Positions 8,880 to 18,692 are shown, numbered from the stretch's first letter. The stretch: DNA of 41,414 nt from Gammaproteobacteria bacterium (GCA_013002045.1 JABDKV010000120.1:1-41414); one strand, 5' to 3'. Notes: generated by a model not told the origin, from the letters alone. Translations and numbers: made by a program.

Positions 8880-9400
8880 GTACAGCAGCAGCCCTGCACA
8901 CCTATTTCGCTTATGGCTCGAACCTGCACCCGCTGCGGCTGCAGCACCGGGCGCCGCAATGTCGTGTGGTCACAGTGGCGCGACTACCCGGGTATCGCCT
9001 CGCCTTCGACAAGCGCTCGCTGATCGATGGCAGCGGCAAGTGCAATATTCATACGTGTGAGCCGCAGTCTGCAGTCTGGGGCGTCGTCTACTGCCTGAGC
9101 CCGGCAGAACTGGCCCGCCTCGACGACGAAGAAGTCGTACACGGGGGTTACCAACGCATCGAAGTCGAAGTCCATGACCACTCACAGGGCGTGCACCAGG
9201 TGTGTACCTACCAGGCCCCGGCTGAGCTGACGGATGCGAGCCTGGCGCCATATGACTGGTATCACGCACTGGTTATTCGCGGTGCGAGCCACCATGGGTT
9301 GCCGTCAGAGTGGATCAGGCGATTGCAGTCCATCGCCGCACAACACGACCATGATCGCGAACGTCGTCGCCTGTTCGACGCGTTCCTTGCCGGGTTGTAG
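8876..9400 (+). CDS. Gamma-glutamylcyclotransferase (GGCT-like), apparent CTG start
   Basis: A 174-aa GGCT-fold enzyme expected to release 5-oxoproline from gamma-glutamyl amino acids. The diagnostic substrate loop YFAYGSNL is at residues 10-17, the catalytic Glu is Glu86 in LDDEE, and the downstream pattern ([18 protein letters not shown]-x-x-x-GLP) follows human GGCT end to end. The open frame containing the loop runs from an in-frame stop near 8847 with no ATG, GTG or TTG before the loop. The only candidate starts are CTG codons; the one at 8876 overlaps the gltA stop as CTGA and gives [19 protein letters not shown] at 8966 would delete the catalytic loop. It is convergent with 5-oxoprolinase, 7 bp away. 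Confidence 0.85.
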   Translation: MSTAAALHTYFAYGSNLHPLRLQHRAPQCRVVTVARLPGYRLAFDKRSLIDGSGKCNIHTCEPQSAVWGVVYCLSPAELARLDDEEVVHGGYQRIEVEVHDHSQGVHQVCTYQAPAELTDASLAPYDWYHALVIRGASHHGLPSEWIRRLQSIAAQHDHDRERRRLFDAFLAGL

Positions 9401-9407
9401 TGCGCAT

Positions 9408-12400
9408 CTAGGCTTTGCCGTAGCCACCGCCACCTGGCGTCTCGATGATCAGGCGATCCCCACTGCCGACATCGACGCGAGCTACGCCGGCGAGGGTTTC
9501 TCGTGTGCCGTCAGCCCGCAGCACGGTGTTGCGCCCGGTTGCACCGGCGCCGCCACCGGCGATACCAAAGGGTGCAACCCGTCGATGCCCCGACAACAAT
9601 GACACCTCCATCGGCTCGCCAAACAGTATTTCGCGCACCACGCCGTCACCACCGCAACGGGCGCCATGCCCACCCGAATCGTAGCGAATGGCGAAAGACT
9701 CGATGCGTACCGGGTAGCGACGCTCCAAAACTTCGACATCGGTTAGCCTGGAATTGGTCATGTGGCTGTGCACCGCCGCGGTACCGTCAAAGTCAGGCCC
9801 GGCTCCTGTGCCGCCACAGATAGTCTCGTAATACTGGTAGCGCTCGTTACCGAAGCTGAGGTTGTTCATCGTGCCCTGGGCGCCGGCCATGACTGCGAGT
9901 GCGCCGTAGAGCGCGTTGGTAATGCACTGCGATGTTTCGACGTTGCCGGCCACGACAGCTGCGGGCGGTTGTGGATCGAGCAGGCTCCCCGACGGGATAC
10001 GCAACTCGATATGACGCATGCAACCTTCGTTCATCGGTATCGGGTCGTCTACCAGCGTGCGGAAGACATACAAAACGGCGGCGCGGCACACCGGACGCGG
10101 TGCATTGAAATTGTTATCCGCCTGGGGCGAGGTGCCGGTGAAGTCGACGATGGCGACACCGCGGTTGCGGTCAATCCGGACATCGACCTCGATCGCGAGG
10201 TCATTGTCGAGTGGATAACGGAAGTGGCCATCATTCAGCCGTGCGATCACCCGCTGCACAGACAGCGCGGCGTTATCCTGCACGTGTTGCATGTAGGCGA
10301 TGACGGTATCGAGTCCGAAATGCCCGATCATTTGCCGGATTTCGGCGATACCACAATGGTTGGCGGCAACCTGGGCCTGCAGGTCGGCGATATTCTGCTC
10401 CGGATTGCGCGCCGGCCACTGCGTAGCGGCGAGGCGCTCACGCAACTGCGACTCACGCAGGCGACCCTCGCGTACCAGCAGGAAGTTGTCGAACACGATG
10501 CCCTCCTGCTCGATGCGGGTGCTGTGCGCAGGCATGGAACCGGGGGTAATACCGCCGATATCGGCGTGATGACCGCGCGAGGCGACGTAGAACAATGGCT
10601 TTTCGTGCTCATCGATGTGCACCGGTGAGATGACTGTCAGGTCGGGCAGGTGGGTGCCGCCGTGATAGGGGGCGTTAACCAGGTAGACATCTCCGCGACG
10701 GACTTCTGCGTTGCCGTCAATTACCGCGCGTACGCTTTCGCCCATCGAGCCCAGGTGCACAGGCATGTGCGGGGCGTTGGCGACCAGGTGACCGTTGCCG
10801 TCGAATACAGCACAGGAAAAATCGAGACGTTCCTTGATATTGACTGACTGCGCCGTGTTGGCCAGCACCACGCCCATGCGCTCGGCAATATGCATGTACA
10901 GGTTGTTGAAGATTTCGAGCAGAACCGGATCGGCATTGGTCGTTCCGGCCGCCACCAACCTGCGCTCGGTTACGCGACGCAGCAGCAACACATCGTCATC
11001 TGTGAGCGTCGCCTGCCAGCCTGGTTCGATGACCGTCGTGCTGATGGTATCGAATACAACGGCCGGGCCGTCGATGATGCTGTCGCTGGTAAGAGAGTGA
11101 CGCGCATGGAAAGGCGTGGATTGCATGCGCCCGCCAAACCAGGCGTCATACCTGGTTGGCCCGGTAGCGGGGTCGCGGCTGGTTGAAACCGTTGCCAATC
11201 CACTATCGTTGCGCCCGCATCCCTCAGACTGCAGCACGGCAACGACTATGTCGCGATCGGTCTGATCGAAGCCAAATTGCTGACGATGAATCGTGGCCAG
11301 TGTCCTGATCATGTCCTCGGCCGCACCCAGCGGAACGGGAAAACTGGTATCGGTGCCGGCGTAGCGCAGCAGCACACGGTGGTCGACCTGACGACGCGAC
11401 TTTACGACACCTTCGGCTTCGAGTTGCGTCGCAATGGCTTGCTCATGCTCATCCACGTATCTCTGCAAATCCTGCAGTACCGAATCGGTAAGGCGTTGTT
11501 CGATACTGCGCTCACGCAACACCAGCGTATTGGCCAGCCCAATCCCGTAAGCGGACAAGACACCGGCCAGGGGGTGAATCATGACGGTCCCGATGCCAAT
11601 TGCATCGGCTACCGCGCAGGCATGCTGTCCACCGGCCCCGCCAAAGCAATTGAGCGCAAACTGCTGGATATCATGGCCACGCTGTACCGATATCTTGCGT
11701 ATCGCAGCTGCCATTTTTTGCACCGCTATTTCGATAAAACCGGTGGCCAGGGAAAAAGCGTCGTAAGCGGTTGCCGTCGTCTCGTTGACCTTGTTCGCAA
11801 GACTGTCGAAGCCGCGGCTAACCGCTGCTGTCTGCAGAGGCTGGTTACCGTCTGCGCCGAATACGGCCGGAAAACAGTTCGGCTGCAAGCGGCCGAGCAT
11901 GACGTTGGCATCGGTAACGGTAAGTGGTCCGTTATTGCCATAGCAGGCGGGGCCCGGGTTGGCGCCGGCAGAGCCTGGACCAACTTGCAGTCGGCCATCG
12001 GCAAAGCGCAGCACCGACCCGCCGCCGGCGGCGATGGTATTGATTTTCATCATCGGGGCGCGGATACGGACGCCGGCTACGACATTCTCCAGTTCGCGTT
12101 CGTACTCGCCGGCGAACAAGGCAACATCGGTGGAGGTCCCGCCCATGTCAAATCCTATAACGCGCTCGATCCCGACAGCAGCGGCACTGTGCGCCATCCC
12201 GACCACCCCACCAGCCGGCCCGGACAGAATCGCATCTTTGCCACGAAAGTACTGCGCGGCTGTCAGCCCGCCATTGCTTTGCATGAATTGCAGGCGACGC
12301 GGATCTTCGAGACCGAGGGCGTCGGTGACGCTGCCGACATAGCGGTCGAGCAACGGTGACAGGTAGGCATCGGCCACCGTGGTATCGCCGCGCGCAACCA

Positions 12401-13013
12401 GTCGAATCAGCGGGCTGGTCTGGTGCGAAACCGAGACCTGTTCAAAGCCGACGTCGCGGGCGATCGTCGCGGCCAGAATTTCATGTTGTGGATGGGCCCA
12501 GGCGTGCACGAAACAAATGGCGATGGCACGGTAGCCGCGTCCATGCAAGGCGCTGAGCTGCTGTTGCAGGCTATCGCTGTCCAGCGGCACAGCGATCTCA
12601 CCGTCGGCCGTGAGCCGCTCCTGTGCTTCGACCACTTCGCTGTGCAACAGCGCCGGCAGGATAATTTCGCGCGCGAATATATCGGGCCGATCCTGGTAGG
12701 CGATGCGTAATGCATCGGCGAAACCGGCGGTGATAACCAGCACCGTTGCTTCGCCGTCACGTTCGAGCAGTGCATTTGTGGCCACCGTGGTACCCATGCG
12801 CACCATGTCGATGGACGAACCCGGTATTTGCTGTTCCGGGCGCAAGCCAAGCATACGACGAATTCCCTCGATGGCCGCATCCGGATACTGGCGAGGATTA
12901 TCCGAAAGCAACTTGGTGCAATGCAGTCTGCCACCCGGTTCACGCGCGACGATATCGGTAAAAGTGCCACCCCGATCGATCCAGAATTGCCAGCGCTTGG
13001 CTTCGTGCTTCAC
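9408..13013 (-). CDS. ATP-dependent 5-oxoprolinase (fused HyuA-HyuB, OPLAH type)
   Basis: A 1201-aa single-chain enzyme predicted to hydrolyse 5-oxo-L-proline to glutamate with ATP in the cytoplasm. Domains in order are Hydantoinase A N-terminal (about 8-190; [10 protein letters not shown]), Hydantoinase A ATPase-like core (about 200-500; [21 protein letters not shown]), an A C-terminal region (to about 690) and Hydantoinase B (about 700-1195; [28 protein letters not shown], closing TPGGGGYGK). The whole length follows human OPLAH and yeast OXP1, rather than split bacterial hydantoinase subunits or PxpABC. The start is GTG 13013. There is no Shine-Dalgarno, but TTGATT-17-TACGGT ends 6 nt before the GTG. 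Context supports the assignment: the convergent neighbour makes 5-oxoproline and a symporter is divergent. Confidence 0.93.
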   Translation of the reverse strand: MKHEAKRWQFWIDRGGTFTDIVAREPGGRLHCTKLLSDNPRQYPDAAIEGIRRMLGLRPEQQIPGSSIDMVRMGTTVATNALLERDGEATVLVITAGFADALRIAYQDRPDIFAREIILPALLHSEVVEAQERLTADGEIAVPLDSDSLQQQLSALHGRGYRAIAICFVHAWAHPQHEILAATIARDVGFEQVSVSHQTSPLIRLVARGDTTVADAYLSPLLDRYVGSVTDALGLEDPRRLQFMQSNGGLTAAQYFRGKDAILSGPAGGVVGMAHSAAAVGIERVIGFDMGGTSTDVALFAGEYERELENVVAGVRIRAPMMKINTIAAGGGSVLRFADGRLQVGPGSAGANPGPACYGNNGPLTVTDANVMLGRLQPNCFPAVFGADGNQPLQTAAVSRGFDSLANKVNETTATAYDAFSLATGFIEIAVQKMAAAIRKISVQRGHDIQQFALNCFGGAGGQHACAVADAIGIGTVMIHPLAGVLSAYGIGLANTLVLRERSIEQRLTDSVLQDLQRYVDEHEQAIATQLEAEGVVKSRRQVDHRVLLRYAGTDTSFPVPLGAAEDMIRTLATIHRQQFGFDQTDRDIVVAVLQSEGCGRNDSGLATVSTSRDPATGPTRYDAWFGGRMQSTPFHARHSLTSDSIIDGPAVVFDTISTTVIEPGWQATLTDDDVLLLRRVTERRLVAAGTTNADPVLLEIFNNLYMHIAERMGVVLANTAQSVNIKERLDFSCAVFDGNGHLVANAPHMPVHLGSMGESVRAVIDGNAEVRRGDVYLVNAPYHGGTHLPDLTVISPVHIDEHEKPLFYVASRGHHADIGGITPGSMPAHSTRIEQEGIVFDNFLLVREGRLRESQLRERLAATQWPARNPEQNIADLQAQVAANHCGIAEIRQMIGHFGLDTVIAYMQHVQDNAALSVQRVIARLNDGHFRYPLDNDLAIEVDVRIDRNRGVAIVDFTGTSPQADNNFNAPRPVCRAAVLYVFRTLVDDPIPMNEGCMRHIELRIPSGSLLDPQPPAAVVAGNVETSQCITNALYGALAVMAGAQGTMNNLSFGNERYQYYETICGGTGAGPDFDGTAAVHSHMTNSRLTDVEVLERRYPVRIESFAIRYDSGGHGARCGGDGVVREILFGEPMEVSLLSGHRRVAPFGIAGGGAGATGRNTVLRADGTRETLAGVARVDVGSGDRLIIETPGGGGYGKA

Positions 13014-13019
13014 TACCCG

Positions 13020-13048
13020 ACCGTAAACTGCACGTGCCGGGCAATCAA
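13020..13048 (-). promoter_or_regulatory. Candidate promoter of the 5-oxoprolinase gene
   Basis: On the minus strand TTGATT (13048-13043), a 17-bp spacer, then TACGGT (13025-13020), 6 nt before the GTG start. This predicts a leaderless message. It sits beside the oppositely directed symporter promoter. Confidence 0.4.
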
Positions 13049-13054
13049 GCGATC

Positions 13055-13063
13055 TGCTATCGT
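13055..13063 (+). promoter_or_regulatory. Extended -10 element before the symporter gene
   Basis: TGCTATCGT fits an extended -10 (TGnTATnnT) and ends 7 nt before the GTG start at 13071, again predicting a leaderless transcript. No -35 is recognisable, as is usual with extended -10 promoters. Confidence 0.4.
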
Positions 13064-13070
13064 CGTCGTT

Positions 13071-14471
13071 GTGAATCGCGAAGCCGCCATACTTGCCACG
13101 CTGGTCGTCTATAAGGTCTTACTCGTTCTGATAGGGCTGTGGGCGCAACGGCGCACCCGGGACAACAGTGATTTCTTTCTCGGTGGTCGCGGTCTGGGCC
13201 CACTGGTCGCAGCAATCAGCTCCTCGGCCAGCTCTTCGTCGGCCTGGACCTTGCTCGGTGTAAGTGGCGCAGCCTATGCCTGGGGTGTGTCGGCCCTGTG
13301 GCTGTTTCCCGCGACCGTGTCGGGCTTTCTCATTAACTGGTTATGGGTGGCGCCCAGGTTAATGCCGGCGGCGCGCGCAAGCGGCGCACTAACCCTGCCG
13401 GAATTCATAGCCGGTGACGGGGCGATGACGGCAACCATCCTGCGTGTCTGTAGCGCAATCGTCGTTTTCTCGTTTCTTTTCTATATTGCGGCGCAGTTCC
13501 AGGCTGCCGGAGATGCGTTTTCGACTACCTTCGGCCTCGACATGCGCACCTCGATTGCGATCGGTGCCGCTATCGTCCTGTTGTATACACTGCTCGGCGG
13601 GTTCTGGGCGGTCAGCGTTACCGATACGCTACAGGGACTGCTGATGGCATTGACGGCAGTAATGCTGCCGGTCGCGGCACTGCTGGCGGTAGGTGGACCC
13701 ACCGGCTTGCTGGCGGGGCTGGCACGAACCGAGGACCTCACTGCACTGGCACCAACCGGTGAATTCACCGGTGTTGCCGCGATATTCTTCGTGCTGGGCA
13801 CACTTGGCATCGGCCTGGGCTATCCCGGTCAGCCGCATGTCGTCAATCGTTTCATGGCGCTGAGGGATGAACGCGCCTTGCGCCAGGCGCAGCGGATTGC
13901 AATTGGCTGGGCACTGATTGTCTACACCGGGATGTTGTTGCTTGGCTTGTGTGCCCGGGTACTGGTCACGCAACTGGGCGATGGCGAACAGGTCTTTTTT
14001 GTCACTGCAGGGTCGCTGTTTCCGCCAGTCATCGCCGGGATCATGATCGCCGCAGTATTGTCGGCGATCATGTCGACTGCCGACAGCCAGTTGCTGGTGG
14101 CGTCGTCGTCGCTGACTCATGACCTCCATCGCGCGGCAGCAACCGATGCGCCGCTGCGCTTATCCCATACGCGTGTTGTTGTTGCGATTATCACACTGGC
14201 GGCGATGGGACTGGCCATTCTTGCTCCTGACACCATTTTCCAGCGCGTGTTATTTGCCTGGCATGCGATCGGGTCTGCATTCGGACCCGTTGTCGTGGTG
14301 CGACTGTTGGGGCGTGTCGTCGATTCGCGCTTTGTGCTGGCGTCGATCCTTAGCGGGTTTTTGTTGACAGTCGGTCTGCACTGGCTGCCCAACATGCCCG
14401 GTGATGCACTCGAGCGCCTGCTGCCGCTGGCGATCGCGTCGCTGATCGTCTGGCTCGGCTCACGTCGCTGA
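13071..14471 (+). CDS. Sodium/solute symporter family protein (PutP-like)
   Basis: A 466-aa inner-membrane transporter of the SSS family with about 12-13 hydrophobic helices. It follows E. coli PutP closely: the [11 protein letters not shown] motif after helix 1, GALTLPEF, the GLGYPGQPH segment and [14 protein letters not shown] (Na+-site Ser/Thr helix). Trp59 is kept at the PutP position, but PutP Asp55, important for sodium, is Ser55, and PutP Trp244 is Ile247; Tyr251 and Pro255 match PutP Tyr248 and Pro252. So it is proline-transporter-like but probably takes a different solute. 5-Oxoproline or a related amino acid is a reasonable inference from the divergent 5-oxoprolinase gene. The open frame extends upstream over that gene, but GTG 13071 matches the PutP N-terminus. 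Confidence 0.87.
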   Translation: MNREAAILATLVVYKVLLVLIGLWAQRRTRDNSDFFLGGRGLGPLVAAISSSASSSSAWTLLGVSGAAYAWGVSALWLFPATVSGFLINWLWVAPRLMPAARASGALTLPEFIAGDGAMTATILRVCSAIVVFSFLFYIAAQFQAAGDAFSTTFGLDMRTSIAIGAAIVLLYTLLGGFWAVSVTDTLQGLLMALTAVMLPVAALLAVGGPTGLLAGLARTEDLTALAPTGEFTGVAAIFFVLGTLGIGLGYPGQPHVVNRFMALRDERALRQAQRIAIGWALIVYTGMLLLGLCARVLVTQLGDGEQVFFVTAGSLFPPVIAGIMIAAVLSAIMSTADSQLLVASSSLTHDLHRAAATDAPLRLSHTRVVVAIITLAAMGLAILAPDTIFQRVLFAWHAIGSAFGPVVVVRLLGRVVDSRFVLASILSGFLLTVGLHWLPNMPGDALERLLPLAIASLIVWLGSRR

Positions 14472-14597
14472 GCACGATTCGCACGGGTTTTTGCATCTCA
14501 TCGGTGCAGGGCTAAGGAGAGTGTGAGGCGCATCACGGTGGATACGGACTGCGTGGCGCAGAATTAAAACATTCTGTTAAACACGAGCAGCCACCCT

Positions 14598-14828
14598 GTG
14601 AAAGTGCGCTCCGCGATAGAGATAGCAGACCGGCTAGTGGGCTGGAAAATGCTCGATGATGCGTCGGACGTGCTGCAGCGCTGTCTCGTGCAGCACCCGG
14701 CGCACCCGCAATTGCTGCAACGACTGGGCAGGATTCGCCTGGCCCAGGGTCGGCCGCAGGAAGCTGCGCCGCTGCTGGAGCAAGCGCTGGCCCATCACCG
14801 CATGATGGCCGAGACCCGCGGCGATTGA
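14598..14828 (+). CDS. Small TPR-like protein, copy 1
   Basis: A 76-aa helical protein starting at GTG 14598. The central part fits one and a half tetratricopeptide-like repeats, with LLQRLGRIRLAQGRPQEAAP as the best-formed helix-turn-helix. It is clearly paralogous to the small protein at 31849-32103: both have a (R/V)LRRLGRIR-type segment, then QGRP, then A-x-PLL. No other domain, signal or cofactor site is visible. A single repeat pair is too short to make a superhelix, so it probably dimerises or docks on a larger protein. The start is weak (no Shine-Dalgarno, alternative GTG at 14604). It follows the symporter gene by 126 bp and is convergent with ppnN, 4 bp away. Confidence 0.65.
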   Translation: MKVRSAIEIADRLVGWKMLDDASDVLQRCLVQHPAHPQLLQRLGRIRLAQGRPQEAAPLLEQALAHHRMMAETRGD

Positions 14829-14832
14829 GTTG

Positions 14833-16266
14833 TCAGCCCAGTCGGTAGACGGGCTCGTAGTCACCACCGTCGAGTTTCATTCGATTCTGCGCCACGAACG
14901 CGGCGAGTAAATCGTCGAGGGGTTCCATGATGGCCTTCTCGCCATCGAGAATAAACGGCCCATGTTCTTCGATCGCGGCAATGCCTTCGGCCTTGACGTT
15001 GCCGGCGACAATACCCGAGAACGCACGTCGGAGATCGGCGGCGAGCTTGTAGTCCTGGCGATCGCGGCTTAATTGCAGGCTGGCCATGTTGGCGTGCGTT
15101 GGTTCGAAGGGTTTTTGGAACTCCGGTTCGATACGCAGCCGCCAGTTGAAATAGTAAGCGTCGCTGGTGGCGCGACGATAGCGTTGCACTTCAACCATGC
15201 CTTCGCGCATGCGGCGAGCCACGGTAATCGGATCATCGATCACGATTTCGTAAAGTGCGCGCGCCTCGTCACCGAGAGTGGCGCCGATGAAGTCGTCGAG
15301 GCGTCTGAAATAACTTTCGGCGCTGGCTGGGCCGGTGAAAACCAGGGGCAGTGGCATTTCCCGGTTTTCCGGATGCAGCAGAATGCCCAGCAGGTACAGA
15401 ATTTCTTCGGCGGTACCGACACCACCCGGAAAGACAACAATCGCGTGGCCGGCGCGGACAAAGGCTTCGAGGCGCTTCTCGATGTCTGGCAGGATCACCA
15501 GGTGATTGACAATCGGGTTGGGAGATTCGGCGGCGATTATGCCGGGTTCGGAAATGCCGATGTAGCGTCCACTCTTGAGTCGTTGCTTGGCATGACCGAT
15601 GTTGGCGCCTTTCATCGGGCCCTTCATCGCCCCGGGCCCACAACCGGTGATGACACTGAGCCCACGCAAGCCCATCTCGTAGCCGACGTCCTTGGTGTAG
15701 TCGTACTCGTGACGGCTGATCGAGTGACCGCCCCAGCAGACGACGAGGTTGGGTGTCGTACGCAGTTTCAGGATGCCGGCGTTGCGCAGGATATGAAAAA
15801 CTGCGTTGGTCACGCCGGCAGACTCATTCAGGTCAAAACGGTCACCGTGTAGTTCGCGGTTGATGTAGAGCACATCGCGCAGTACAGCAAACAGGTGTTC
15901 CTGGATGCCCTTGATCATCTTGCCATCGACAAACGCACCGCGCGGCGCATTTGTCAGTCGCAGCTTGAGGCCGCGTTCCTGCTGTATGACTTCGATGTCG
16001 AAATTGCGGTGCCGTTCGAGCACGACCCTGGCATCGTCGATATCGATACCGCAGTTGAGCACGGCGAGGGCACAGCGACGAAAAATTTCGTACAGCCCAT
16101 CCCGATCCGAGCCGCGTAATTCATTGACCTCCTGCTGCGACAGCAACTCGAGGCTACCTACAGGGCGTACCGAGGTATTAACGCCCTCGTAAGCTTCACC
16201 CAGTTCGCAACGGCGGTGCGCGGCTCGTTCTTCGTCGGAAGCGTCTGCAACAGGATTGTTTATCAT
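14833..16266 (-). CDS. ppnN: Nucleotide 5'-monophosphate nucleosidase PpnN (LOG family)
   Basis: A 477-aa protein matching E. coli PpnN (YgdH) across its length. It splits the N-glycosidic bond of nucleoside monophosphates to give the base and ribose 5-phosphate; in E. coli it responds to (p)ppGpp. The three-part layout is visible: an N-terminal regulatory domain (about 1-140), the Rossmann LOG catalytic core with GCGPGAMKGPMKGAN (208-222) and PGGVGTAEE (280-288), and the C-terminal domain. The start ATG shares its A with the TGA of the upstream exonuclease gene (TGATG), so translation is probably coupled. The 3' end is convergent with the small TPR-like gene. Confidence 0.95.
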   Translation of the reverse strand: MINNPVADASDEERAAHRRCELGEAYEGVNTSVRPVGSLELLSQQEVNELRGSDRDGLYEIFRRCALAVLNCGIDIDDARVVLERHRNFDIEVIQQERGLKLRLTNAPRGAFVDGKMIKGIQEHLFAVLRDVLYINRELHGDRFDLNESAGVTNAVFHILRNAGILKLRTTPNLVVCWGGHSISRHEYDYTKDVGYEMGLRGLSVITGCGPGAMKGPMKGANIGHAKQRLKSGRYIGISEPGIIAAESPNPIVNHLVILPDIEKRLEAFVRAGHAIVVFPGGVGTAEEILYLLGILLHPENREMPLPLVFTGPASAESYFRRLDDFIGATLGDEARALYEIVIDDPITVARRMREGMVEVQRYRRATSDAYYFNWRLRIEPEFQKPFEPTHANMASLQLSRDRQDYKLAADLRRAFSGIVAGNVKAEGIAAIEEHGPFILDGEKAIMEPLDDLLAAFVAQNRMKLDGGDYEPVYRLG

Positions 16267-17162
16267 CAGATTCGGTCTGAATAGCGTTCGAAGCAGGTTA
16301 TCTTATCGATCGGCAGGTCGATGTCACGTTTATATATCTCAGAAACGAGAAATTCTTTCTCTTCGGCACAGCGTTGCTGGTCACAATCGAGGTACCAGGC
16401 CTTGGCGCGTCCGTCGTCACCGGCGTTCCAGCGATAGCCACGGCTCTTGAGCAGGCTACGGGCCTCGAAGGGCGCACTGACCGCCCACAGGCGGTAAGTC
16501 GTCAGTCGCGCGCTATCGAGCAGGGTTGCCAGCACCGGCCGCCCCGAAACCGGCAGGGTTTGCGCCAGCAGGTGGATGCCGGCGATACAGTCCTCACCGG
16601 CGCGATGACCGTCATAGAACACGCCAAAGCGATAAGCGATAAATTCCTGTTTGGCACTCTCCATATCCTCGTCGCGCCAAGGTATCTCGCGCATTGAGCA
16701 GGCCCAGGCCTTTTGCGTGAAGAACTCAAAGCGGGCTTCGACGAAACGTCGGTCGAATCCGGCATTGTGCGCCACTATCAGCTGTGCCGGCTCGACCAGG
16801 CGGGCGACCTCGTCCGCGTCGATGTGTTGCCCGGCAACATCCTGATCACGAATACCGGTCAGTTTCGTTATCGCTTCAGGGATCGGTTGCCCAGGATCGT
16901 CATAGGCGTCATAGCCATCGCCGACAGAACAAACCAGGCCGTCGGTGGTAAATTCGAACGGCACCATGGCCAACTCGATGATTGCGTCGCTGTGGTGATC
17001 GAGACCGGTGGTCTCAACATCAAGAAACAAGCCCTTGCGTAGCATCGAGCGGTCTTCGGGGTCGGGGCGGTAGCGCCGGCGGCTGGTCAGTCGTCGCAAT
17101 ACCCGATAGTCGGCGTGTTGTTCGAGGCGCCGCGCCAGTTCTTCTAATTCATGTTTATTCAT
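16266..17162 (-). CDS. DEDDh-family 3'-5' exonuclease (Pol III epsilon-like)
   Basis: A 298-aa exonuclease with all three motifs: FLDVETTG (Asp48, Glu50), HNAGFD (Asp137) and HRAGED (His186, Asp191). The spacing is that of DnaQ/RNase T-like DEDDh enzymes. A charged helical N-terminus (residues 1-35) and a C-terminal segment of about 80 residues flank the nuclease fold. Within that segment, SAPFEARSLLKSRGYRWN continues the pattern of stand-alone epsilon-like exonucleases. ATG 17162 was chosen: an upstream in-frame start at 17237 would read through the zapG promoter region. No clear Shine-Dalgarno is seen. It forms a two-gene operon with ppnN through a 1-nt stop-start overlap. Nucleic-acid substrate and role are inferred to be DNA proofreading or turnover. 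Confidence 0.88.
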   Translation of the reverse strand: MNKHELEELARRLEQHADYRVLRRLTSRRRYRPDPEDRSMLRKGLFLDVETTGLDHHSDAIIELAMVPFEFTTDGLVCSVGDGYDAYDDPGQPIPEAITKLTGIRDQDVAGQHIDADEVARLVEPAQLIVAHNAGFDRRFVEARFEFFTQKAWACSMREIPWRDEDMESAKQEFIAYRFGVFYDGHRAGEDCIAGIHLLAQTLPVSGRPVLATLLDSARLTTYRLWAVSAPFEARSLLKSRGYRWNAGDDGRAKAWYLDCDQQRCAEEKEFLVSEIYKRDIDLPIDKITCFERYSDRI

Positions 17163-17195
17163 GATGTCTGCATTGCAAAGAGTAACATTAACCCG

Positions 17196-17224
17196 TTGTG
17201 AAGAATGGACGGGCGCGCTAGTCT
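17196..17224 (+). promoter_or_regulatory. Candidate sigma-70 promoter of zapG
   Basis: TTGTGA (17196-17201), an exact 17-bp spacer, then TAGTCT (17219-17224), giving a leader of about 24 nt that contains the AAGAGGA ribosome binding site before ATG 17255. Confidence 0.5.
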
Positions 17225-17254
17225 GGCTGTTGCCCAACCGCGAAAGAGGACCCT

Positions 17255-17635
17255 ATGCTCGATTGGACATCTCCCGATTTCTGGATCGTTGCCTGCGCCG
17301 GGCTTGCTGTCGGCGTTTTTGTTGGCTGGCTGATTACCAGTCTTAGCTATCGGCGTAGCAACAGCGGCCAGACCGCTGCACAGTTACGTGAGGAAATGGA
17401 TACTTATCGGGCCGAAGTCAACAGTCATTTTGCGCGTACCGCTGATTTGTTCAAGGAAACCACGGAAAAATACCGTGACCTGTATGAACACCTGTCTGGA
17501 GGGGCGCAGGATCTGTGCCAGGATCTGCCAGATAAAACCCGGGTCGAGTTTCGTCCCGGACGGCTGCTGGCGCAGCAAGCCAGCGAAACCGAAGCCGAGA
17601 CTGAAGTACGCGAACCACCCCGTACAGGTCCCTGA
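17255..17635 (+). CDS. zapG: ZapG/YhcB family cell-envelope and division protein (DUF1043)
   Basis: A 126-aa membrane-anchored protein. One N-terminal transmembrane helix (about residues 8-30) is followed by a charged coiled-coil (about 40-90), including the family-typical YRAEVNSHFARTADLF and YRDLYEHLS segments, then an acidic, poorly conserved tail. In E. coli, YhcB/ZapG is an inner-membrane protein linked to cell division and to control of envelope phospholipid, LPS and peptidoglycan synthesis. The ATG follows AAGAGGA at optimal distance. It is divergent from the exonuclease-ppnN operon and convergent with the PLP enzyme, with 1 bp between the stops. Confidence 0.92.
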   Translation: MLDWTSPDFWIVACAGLAVGVFVGWLITSLSYRRSNSGQTAAQLREEMDTYRAEVNSHFARTADLFKETTEKYRDLYEHLSGGAQDLCQDLPDKTRVEFRPGRLLAQQASETEAETEVREPPRTGP

Positions 17636-17636
17636 G

Positions 17637-18686
17637 TCAGGCGCGATCCAGCGCCTGTACCGGCGTTTCGAAGTAGCGATGAAACGGGGCCGGCAACTCG
17701 TGATAGTCGCTGCCGGCGCCGGCCAGCGGCCGGGCGTTGTAGGTGTGCCAGTACAGGATCGTACGATCATCCCGTTGCTGCTCCAGATCGCTCAGCAAGG
17801 CTGCCATGGTCTTGCCGGTATAGGTGCCCTCGAGTTTTAGCTGTTCATCGTCGAATAACCGTTTTTTTGCTGCCATGCCGGCCTGCGTGAAAACGGCGTA
17901 CTGCTGACCGTACTGGTCATGGCGGATACGCGGGGCCAACGGTCTTAGCAATGGAAACCCGGGGTCCAGCTGGTGCAGCAGCCGGTTGGTCGAGGCAAAC
18001 AAGGCGATAAACTTTTCGCTATTGGCAATGTCGGGTCGAACGACACGCACCGGCACCACTTCGGTATCGACCCCGGCTGCAGCCAGGCCCAGGCTAATAC
18101 CGGCCGCGGTACCCATAGTGCCAAGGGCGACATAGATCCTGTCCGGTAAGGGCAGCAGACCCGCCCTGACCTGTGACAGTAGCTCAAACGCGGCGCTGAC
18201 GAAGCCGACAGTGCCGAGTGGCGAGGACCCACCACCCGGTATCTCGTACAGCCCGGCACCGAGTTCGCGACGCAATCGCGCTGCATGTTGGTGGGCCTCA
18301 TCGTCGTTGGCACAAGGTACCAGCTGTGCTCCGGTGGCCAGGCTGGCTAACAGGTTTTGCGCGACGTAGTGCGCGTTGGTTTGCGGCGTCAGCAGGTTAT
18401 AGCAGTCAAAGCCCAGTTGCGCGGCATAGGTCGCGGTAGCCAGTGCGTGGTTCGATCCGGCTACACCATAGGTCATGACGGATGTGCAGCCTCGTGCCCG
18501 TGCATCGGCGAACAGATGCTCGAGTTTACGCAGTTTGTTGCCGCCGTAAGATTCGCCGCAGTAGCCATCGTGCTTGACGAAGACGTTGTGACCCAGCGAT
18601 GCAAGTCGGGTGACGGGCGAAGGCCAGTGCCCCAGTGGCAAATGTGGCAGCGCCGCGGCAAGTGCAGGATAGTGTTGGTCTAGCAC
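17637..18686 (-). CDS. PLP-dependent D-cysteine desulfhydrase / ACC deaminase family enzyme
   Basis: A 349-aa fold-type II PLP enzyme. The PLP-binding lysine is Lys51 in YGGNKLRKLE; GVAGSNHALATA binds the substrate carboxylate, and IPGGGSSPLGTVGF is the conserved phosphate or substrate loop. Family members remove sulfide and ammonia from D-cysteine or open the ring of 1-aminocyclopropane-1-carboxylate; sequence alone does not separate these activities here, though desulfhydrase is commoner in marine gammaproteobacteria. It starts at GTG 18686 with no Shine-Dalgarno; an extended -10 (TGCTATGCT) ends 6 nt before the GTG, suggesting a leaderless message. It is divergent from the flavoprotein gene. 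Confidence 0.88.
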   Translation of the reverse strand: MLDQHYPALAAALPHLPLGHWPSPVTRLASLGHNVFVKHDGYCGESYGGNKLRKLEHLFADARARGCTSVMTYGVAGSNHALATATYAAQLGFDCYNLLTPQTNAHYVAQNLLASLATGAQLVPCANDDEAHQHAARLRRELGAGLYEIPGGGSSPLGTVGFVSAAFELLSQVRAGLLPLPDRIYVALGTMGTAAGISLGLAAAGVDTEVVPVRVVRPDIANSEKFIALFASTNRLLHQLDPGFPLLRPLAPRIRHDQYGQQYAVFTQAGMAAKKRLFDDEQLKLEGTYTGKTMAALLSDLEQQRDDRTILYWHTYNARPLAGAGSDYHELPAPFHRYFETPVQALDRA

Positions 18687-18692
18687 ACAGCG

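Noticed and set aside
9762-12359. Long open frames on the plus strand (e.g. 9762-10628 and 11277-12359)
   Set aside because: They lie wholly antisense to the 5-oxoprolinase gene, whose minus-strand protein matches a known family over its full length. Long shadow frames are expected in GC-rich DNA.
12828-13070. N-terminal extension of the symporter
   Set aside because: It would overlap the start of the divergent 5-oxoprolinase by nearly 190 bp and gives a non-hydrophobic, low-quality sequence. GTG 13071 matches the PutP N-terminus to the residue at Trp59.
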